Shown: positions 59,413-64,000 of the stretch, in pieces
How positions within the stretch are numbered: position 1 is the first letter of the stretch
Layout: every line of letters begins with the position of its first letter
NCBI RefSeq assembly: GCF_011395035.1
Contig: NZ_CP024768.1
Span: 2,765,286-2,829,285 of the forward strand
DNA length: 64,000 nucleotides
Direction of reading: 5' to 3'
Source of the DNA: Pantoea cypripedii
GTDB lineage: Bacteria > Pseudomonadota > Gammaproteobacteria > Enterobacterales > Enterobacteriaceae
The notes under the pieces: model-generated
Databases searched by the model: none
What the model was told of the DNA's origin: nothing
The model's input: only the letters and a program-made list of their open reading frames with translations
Program-made: the position numbers and the translations under genes

Positions 59413-61212
59413 TCAGGGTTTTTCTTTGGGCGACTGCTGCCGGTCAAGCCATTGATCCAGTCGGCTTTTCGCTTCGCTTTGTAATTGCTGGCGCAGAACC
59501 TGATCCACCGGCAGCGAATATTGCAAATTATCCCACTTGCCATACATACGCAGCGGGATAGTCTGCTCATTCATCACCGCAGCCAGCTTATCGTCACCTT
59601 TCCAGCCACGCAGCATCATATTAATGGTGACATCCAGCTGACGATTAACCAGGTTAATATTGCCCTGGCTCTGCACAGCCAGATGGCTACTGCCGCCCTG
59701 CAAATCAGGCAATACGATGTTGCCGTGATTCAGGCTGATTCGGCCACTCAGCTGCTGGATATTCTGGTCGTCGCTGGCGTCGTTGGTGACGCGATTGCTG
59801 ATACGATCCACGGCACGACGCACCATCTGCTGAAGATTGATCTGCGCCAGTTGCAGGTTATTAGCGGTGAGTTCCGCACTCCCCTGCCAGTTCTGCTTAG
59901 CATCATCGATGCTCAGACCGCTGCCGCTTAAATCCCCCTGAAGTGACACCGTTCCCTGCAACGCTTCCGGCAATTCAAACGCCTTCAGCAGCGGCGCAAT
60001 CGCCACCTGGGACAGTTCCGGTTGTAGCGTCACCTCAGTGACCGGACGACGGATATCCACCGTTCCCGGTAGCGAGAACTGCCCGTCGCCCAGCTTGCCC
60101 TGCAACTGGCTCAGGGTCATCAATCCTTGCTGGTTGCTGGCGGCCAGTTGCAGATTGCTGAGCGTCAATCCACGCCATACCGCTTTATCAGCGTTGAGAT
60201 TGAGTGACAGGTCCATCATATTCAGCGGTGAATCGCTGTTATCACGCTCACGCGGCTCGGCGATCACCGGAGTGCGTATCACGCTGGCATGCTGCGGTGC
60301 ACTGTTATCGCTGACGGGGGCACTGGCCATCAGATTATCGAGATTCAGCGTTGAGGCATGCAGCTTCAGGGCGAGTTGCTGCGGCAGCGAAATACGCCCT
60401 TGTGCGCTGCCATCGAGCGAGCTGTCATTGGCACTCAGTTGCAGTTTATCCAGCGCAAACTGCTGACGGTCATTATTCCATTCACCCTCACCACTCAGCG
60501 TCCCTTTGATGCCCTGGGGCGGCAAATTGGCACCATCCAGCGCGTAATCCAGCGAATCAATCTGTCCGCTCAGGCGATGGGGATATTGTGCAGCGTTAAG
60601 CTGCCCTTTGAGGCTGACCACCAGGTTACGCTGATTACGTGAAATACGGGTGCTGAGATCAATGCTGGCTTGTTTGCTGGCATCCTGACTCAGATTGAGA
60701 TTCAGCGCGCGAAAGTTGTATTCGTCACCGCCCTGCTGCTGCCAAATCAACAGACTATCGACCAGGCGCAGCTTACCAATATCAAATGACCAGCCATTGT
60801 TGCTGGCGACCGGTTCGGCATCACGCGGCCCTACCGGTGCTCCCGTCGGTTTTTGTGCATCGCTATCGGGCGTGACGCGGATGATGGCATTTTTCAGCAT
60901 CACCTGGCTGACGCTCAGCTGATGAGAGAGTAACGGCCACAGGTTAACGTCGAGACGCATATTTTCCGCGATGACCACCGGCTGAGTGGCCCCAGGCGCG
61001 GTCAGACTCATCCGGCCAGCCAGAATGCTCAGCTGCGGCCAGACGTGCCAGCGCAGATCGCCACTGACCTGAAGCCGATAACCACTACGTTGTTCCACCT
61101 GTTGTACCATATAGGTACGAAAGTCGTTGGGATTCACCAGCAACACCAGCGCTGTCATTCCCGCTACGACCACCACTAACAGGATGGCCAGCGTGGTTAT
61201 CACTCTTCTCAT
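59413..61212 (-). CDS. asmA: AsmA-family outer-membrane biogenesis protein
   Basis: A 599-residue protein with one N-terminal membrane anchor (about 5-27) and a long periplasmic region of the AsmA/VPS13-like bridge type, believed to help move phospholipid between the membranes. Typical features are N-P-N-D-F-R-T-Y-M-V after the anchor, G-D-L-R-W-H-V-W-P near residue 51 and G-T-V-S-L-Q-G-D-L-S-G-S-G in the C-terminal AsmA_2 part. It is shorter than or equal to E. coli AsmA (617). Backbone order asmA-dcd-udk is kept. Confidence 0.93.
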   Translation of the reverse strand: MRRVITTLAILLVVVVAGMTALVLLVNPNDFRTYMVQQVEQRSGYRLQVSGDLRWHVWPQLSILAGRMSLTAPGATQPVVIAENMRLDVNLWPLLSHQLSVSQVMLKNAIIRVTPDSDAQKPTGAPVGPRDAEPVASNNGWSFDIGKLRLVDSLLIWQQQGGDEYNFRALNLNLSQDASKQASIDLSTRISRNQRNLVVSLKGQLNAAQYPHRLSGQIDSLDYALDGANLPPQGIKGTLSGEGEWNNDRQQFALDKLQLSANDSSLDGSAQGRISLPQQLALKLHASTLNLDNLMASAPVSDNSAPQHASVIRTPVIAEPRERDNSDSPLNMMDLSLNLNADKAVWRGLTLSNLQLAASNQQGLMTLSQLQGKLGDGQFSLPGTVDIRRPVTEVTLQPELSQVAIAPLLKAFELPEALQGTVSLQGDLSGSGLSIDDAKQNWQGSAELTANNLQLAQINLQQMVRRAVDRISNRVTNDASDDQNIQQLSGRISLNHGNIVLPDLQGGSSHLAVQSQGNINLVNRQLDVTINMMLRGWKGDDKLAAVMNEQTIPLRMYGKWDNLQYSLPVDQVLRQQLQSEAKSRLDQWLDRQQSPKEKP

Positions 61213-61233
61213 TACATCCTCAATATCCGGCGA

Positions 61234-61815
61234 TCAATCTTTGTCGATACGACTGGCATCAGCACCCTGCTGGCCCCGATATTTGGCATCTTCACGACGG
61301 TTGTACGGACGCGCCGCCGGGCCAGAAAGCGGCTCAAAACTCAGGGCACCAATCAGCATACCGGGACGCAGTGCCAGCGGCAGCTTACCGGAATTATAAA
61401 ACTCCAGCACGATGCGCCCCTGCCAGCCTGGGTCAATACGGTGTGCCGTCACATGCACCATCAACCCCAGACGGGCCAGTGATGAGCGGCCATCCAGCCA
61501 GCCGACCAGATCATCCGGTAACGTCACCGACTCCAGCGTCACCGCCAGCGCCAGCTCTCCCGGATGCAGGAAGAACGCTTCACCTTCCGGCAGCACAATT
61601 TCATCACTCATTACGCGGTCCAGGGCAGCACTCACTTCATGCTTTGGACCACTTAAATCGATAAATGCCGCGGTGTGACCGCGAAACGTGCGGAACTGAT
61701 TACCCAGGCGCACATCGACGGTGGCACCACTAATACGCTCAACCGGCGGACGTGGCGAGATCGCCAGCTTACCGCTGTCCAGCCAGGTTTCTATATCGCG
61801 ATCGCATAATCTCAT
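61234..61815 (-). CDS. dcd: dCTP deaminase
   Basis: A 193-residue enzyme, the same length as in E. coli, that deaminates dCTP to dUTP, the main source of dTTP. M-R-L-C-D-R-D-I-E is the usual start, R-S-S-L-A-R-L-G-L and H-R-I-D-P-G-W-Q-G-R hold the trimer active site including the catalytic Glu in L-E-F-Y-N-S-G. The start at 61815 is chosen over the longer frame from 61887. Confidence 0.97.
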   Translation of the reverse strand: MRLCDRDIETWLDSGKLAISPRPPVERISGATVDVRLGNQFRTFRGHTAAFIDLSGPKHEVSAALDRVMSDEIVLPEGEAFFLHPGELALAVTLESVTLPDDLVGWLDGRSSLARLGLMVHVTAHRIDPGWQGRIVLEFYNSGKLPLALRPGMLIGALSFEPLSGPAARPYNRREDAKYRGQQGADASRIDKD

Positions 61816-61898
61816 CGCTGTGACTCCATGATTTAAGTGTAGCGAAAGGCTGTCGCTGTTGTGACAACCTCTGCGCGTCACGTCCATCCGGACGCGGT

Positions 61899-62540
61899 TT
61901 ATTCGAAGAACTGGTTAATTTTTGCCTTGAGGATATCAATGGCAATACGGTTTTTCCCGCCGCGCGGCACAATAATGTCGGCGTACTGCTTGGAGGGTTC
62001 GATGAATTGCAGGAACATCGGGCGAACCGTCTTCTGATACTGGCTCATCACCGAATCCATCGAACGGCCGCGCTCATTCACGTCACGCTTCATACGACGC
62101 ATCAGGCAGATATCCAGCGGGGTATCGACGAAAATGGAGAAATTCATTTCCTGACGCAGACGCGCATCAGTCAGCAGCAAAATCCCTTCAAGGATAATCA
62201 CTTTCTTCGGTTTCAGGTGGATGCACTCGGTCGTCCGGGTATGCTCGACATAGCTGTAAACCGGCAATTCGATGTTCTGCCCGGCCTTCAGCGCCTGAAG
62301 ATGTTGCAGCAGCAAATCATGATCCATCGCGCTCGGATGGTCATAATTGGTTTTCACCCTCTCTTCCATGGTGAGGTGGCTTTGATCTTTGTAGTAGGCA
62401 TCTTCCGGGATCACCCCGATATGCTCGTCACCGACCTGGTCACGGATTTCACGATAGAGCGTGCTGGCAATAAGACTTTTTCCGGATGCGGATGCACCTG
62501 CAATGCCAACGATCACGCACTGATGAGACTTGTCAGTCAT
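61899..62540 (-). CDS. udk: Uridine/cytidine kinase
   Basis: A 213-residue pyrimidine salvage kinase. The P-loop is G-I-A-G-A-S-A-S-G-K-S, followed by D-A-Y-Y-K-D near residue 47, the D-H-P-S-A-M-D-H nucleoside-binding segment and R-R-x-x-R-D in the lid. The length matches E. coli Udk (213). It runs with dcd and asmA in one direction. Confidence 0.97.
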   Translation of the reverse strand: MTDKSHQCVIVGIAGASASGKSLIASTLYREIRDQVGDEHIGVIPEDAYYKDQSHLTMEERVKTNYDHPSAMDHDLLLQHLQALKAGQNIELPVYSYVEHTRTTECIHLKPKKVIILEGILLLTDARLRQEMNFSIFVDTPLDICLMRRMKRDVNERGRSMDSVMSQYQKTVRPMFLQFIEPSKQYADIIVPRGGKNRIAIDILKAKINQFFE

Positions 62541-62777
62541 ACTTTTTTAAGACCTGATAACTGGAGCCTGTTGAAGTCGGAACTTCGACGGGCCGATAAT
62601 GAGAGGGTAAAGTTTGCGGCGATTATAGGTATTTCACCGGTTTGATGCCAGAGAAATGCAGCCCATGGCTTTTCAGATTATCCCCTTTTGCAGCAAGCCG
62701 CTTAATCGATACACTGTTCTTCTGCCAATATTGCGTGCAATGTTGTGCCTGAACGATCGTAAGTCCAAAGGAGATGT
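62541..62777. other. Divergent gap between udk and the PAP2-family gene
   Basis: It must contain promoters for both genes. No palindrome, RNA gene or coding frame is clear. A GGAG site near 62770 serves the downstream gene. Confidence 0.45.
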
Positions 62778-63392
62778 ATGAGCTGGAAAACCCTGACCTA
62801 TTTCGGTGACAGTATGCTGCTGATCCCCACTGCGGTGATCATCGCACTGGTGCTGCCGTGGAAAAGCGACAACCGTCGTACCGTCTGGTATTGGCTGTTG
62901 GCGTTTGGTCTTGCTGGTTTGCTGGTCAGCATTTCTAAAATAATGTTTCTCGGCTTTGGCATTGGCAGCGCGCGATTTAACTTTACCGGTTTTAGCGGCC
63001 ATAGCGCGATGTCCGCCACGCTCTGGCCGGTGATGATGTGGCTGGTTTCCGGCCGCTGGTCCAGCTTCTGGCGTACCGCGACCATCAGCCTCGGTTATCT
63101 GATCCCGATGATGGTCGGGTTATCCCGTCTGGCCATCCATGCACATTCGCCCAGCGAAGTGATCGCCGGTCTGGCGCTCGGTTTCACCCTCAGCAGCGCC
63201 TTCCTGCTCAGCCAGCGCGACACCGCGCTAAAAGCATTCAGTCTGCCTCAGATGGGTGTGGCTTTTTTGGTACCACTGTTACTCGTCAGCCATGGCCGCG
63301 TCGCCACCACACAGCAGTTCCTTGAGCGTTTTTCCGCTGATCTCGCCGGACTGGAAAAACCCTACACCCGCGCCGACCTCTTTCGTCAGTAA
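62778..63392 (+). CDS. PAP2-superfamily membrane phosphatase-like protein
   Basis: A 204-residue protein with about five or six predicted spans. F-S-G-H-S-A-M-S-A-T near residue 75 is the PAP2 motif 2 and G-L-S-R-L-A-I-H-A-H-S-P-S-E the motif 3, where the usual final Asp is Glu. The K-x6-R-P motif 1 is not in its classical form. Family members dephosphorylate or transphosphorylate lipid pyrophosphates such as undecaprenyl-PP or lipid A. Activity here is uncertain. It sits between udk and dgcE, where E. coli has no gene, and a terminator follows. Confidence 0.78.
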   Translation: MSWKTLTYFGDSMLLIPTAVIIALVLPWKSDNRRTVWYWLLAFGLAGLLVSISKIMFLGFGIGSARFNFTGFSGHSAMSATLWPVMMWLVSGRWSSFWRTATISLGYLIPMMVGLSRLAIHAHSPSEVIAGLALGFTLSSAFLLSQRDTALKAFSLPQMGVAFLVPLLLVSHGRVATTQQFLERFSADLAGLEKPYTRADLFRQ

Positions 63393-63394
63393 CC

Positions 63395-63425
63395 TGACTG
63401 CCCTTTGTTAACAAAAGGGCAGTCA
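63395..63425 (+). terminator. Terminator-like palindrome after the PAP2-family gene
   Basis: TGACTGCCCTTT (63395-63406) pairs with AAAGGGCAGTCA (63414-63425). The stem begins two bases after the stop codon. The T-run is inside the left arm, so it works best as a bidirectional or RNA-stabilising hairpin. Confidence 0.65.
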
Positions 63426-63550
63426 ATGTATTGAATAAGGGGCAAAAGTGAATTGGCGGCAGACATCTGTTTCAGATGTGCTAGCATGCCTGTAGAGAAT
63501 GACTGGCGCATTTTTCGTCGTGTTACGAATGCGCGCTGCTGGATTCGTGC

Positions 63551-64000
63551 ATGACCCTCGACATATTGACCTCGCAGTATGGCTCAAAGAAATATTGGCT
63601 CAGCGCCCTCTACCTGGGGGTAATCGCGTTTCTGCTAACGCTGTTTTGTCTGGAGCTGATCATCGTCAGCGGACGTATTTCGCCGCTGTGGTACTCCACC
63701 GCATTGATGACCATTGTGGTGTTTCGCGCCCCTGCCCCCCGCGTGCCCCTTTTGTTGCTGGGTTGCCTGATTGGCACTGCGCTGGCCAACCTGCTGGTGA
63801 TTGGCCCGGCATTCAGTAACCTCAAATTTGCCTTACTGAATGTGCTACAGGCGCTGATTGGCGGTGTGATGCTCCGCGCCCTGCTCGCCAGAAATGCCCC
63901 GCTGAATTCACTACTCGACTGGGGACGCTACGTGGTGTGTGCCGGGATTCTGGCGCCACTGGCGGGTGGGGTGCTGGCACTGTGGCTCCTGAATGTCGAT
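63551..64000 (+). CDS. dgcE: Diguanylate cyclase DgcE (YegE), N-terminal MASE1 part
   Basis: The first 150 codons of a gene that runs off the window. They encode the start of a MASE1 membrane sensor domain with at least four spans; the segment N-V-L-Q-A-L-I-G-G-V-M-L-R-A-L-L followed by L-D-W and A-P-L-A-G-G-V-L resembles E. coli YegE, which continues with PAS, GGDEF and EAL-like domains and makes cyclic-di-GMP. Its location beside udk is as in E. coli. The catalytic part is not visible, so activity cannot be judged. Confidence 0.85.
   Translation, partial: MTLDILTSQYGSKKYWLSALYLGVIAFLLTLFCLELIIVSGRISPLWYSTALMTIVVFRAPAPRVPLLLLGCLIGTALANLLVIGPAFSNLKFALLNVLQALIGGVMLRALLARNAPLNSLLDWGRYVVCAGILAPLAGGVLALWLLNVD

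Noticed and set aside
1..64000. CRISPR array, rRNA or tRNA genes, riboswitches
   Set aside because: No regularly spaced short repeats, no rRNA-like sequence and no tRNA-like clover-leaf with conserved TTCGA arm were noticed on either strand. The prophage junction also shows no tRNA gene.

Overview
The window is a chromosomal segment of a member of the Enterobacterales. Its gene order and its amylovoran/stewartan-type exopolysaccharide genes point to the Erwiniaceae, most likely Pantoea or a close Erwinia relative; the species cannot be fixed from the sequence alone. The backbone matches the enterobacterial order yeeZ - hisLGDCBHAFI - gnd - O-antigen locus - galE/galF - exopolysaccharide locus - yegH - asmA - dcd - udk - dgcE.

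Layout. (1) Positions 1 to about 6290 are the right end of a lambdoid-type prophage: recT, a tight string of small accessory genes joined by start/stop overlaps, an excisionase and a tyrosine integrase. The integrase ends next to a FAD-dependent oxidoreductase gene whose 3' end is missing, so the phage appears to have entered that gene. (2) 6287-9243 is a small island: the broken oxidoreductase, a frameshifted remnant of the 3' half of yeeZ, and a gtrA-gtrB glycosyl-flippase/transferase pair. The intact yeeZ follows, so gtrAB lies between two yeeZ 3' ends. (3) 10181-17490 is a complete histidine operon with promoter, leader peptide and attenuator. (4) 17504-19720 is a HipA-kinase/Xre pair in reversed order with palindromic operators, overlapping a YbaK-type tRNA deacylase gene. 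(5) 19740-22089 holds an O-antigen ligase (WaaL) and a WaaB-like core glycosyltransferase. (6) 22407-25884: a lone amino-acid-binding protein, an M14-type deacylase and gnd. (7) 26120-39430, AT-rich in its distal half, is an ABC-transporter-dependent O-antigen locus: rmlBDAC for dTDP-rhamnose, wzm/wzt export, a 1315-residue methyltransferase/kinase-like/coiled-coil/double-GT2 protein, a HAD-type protein and two GT2 enzymes, preceded by a JUMPstart/ops element. (8) 39859-41817: galE and galF. (9) 42108-56936: an amylovoran/stewartan-like operon (amsG, wza, wzb, wzc, GTs, tailspike-like amsF, pyruvyltransferase, GT, wzx) with its own ops element and a far-upstream RcsAB-like box; no Wzy polymerase is present. 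(10) 57733-64000: yegH, asmA, dcd, udk, a PAP2-family membrane protein and the start of dgcE.

How it works together. GalE, GalF, Gnd and RmlABCD supply or tune sugar nucleotides. The O-antigen would be built on the cytoplasmic side, possibly capped by the fused methyltransferase/kinase-like module, exported by Wzm/Wzt and joined to lipid A-core by WaaL. The exopolysaccharide is started by AmsG, flipped by the Wzx protein and exported through Wza/Wzc. Both loci carry ops elements, implying shared RfaH control.

All family assignments come from reading motifs and protein sequence by eye; no database search was run.
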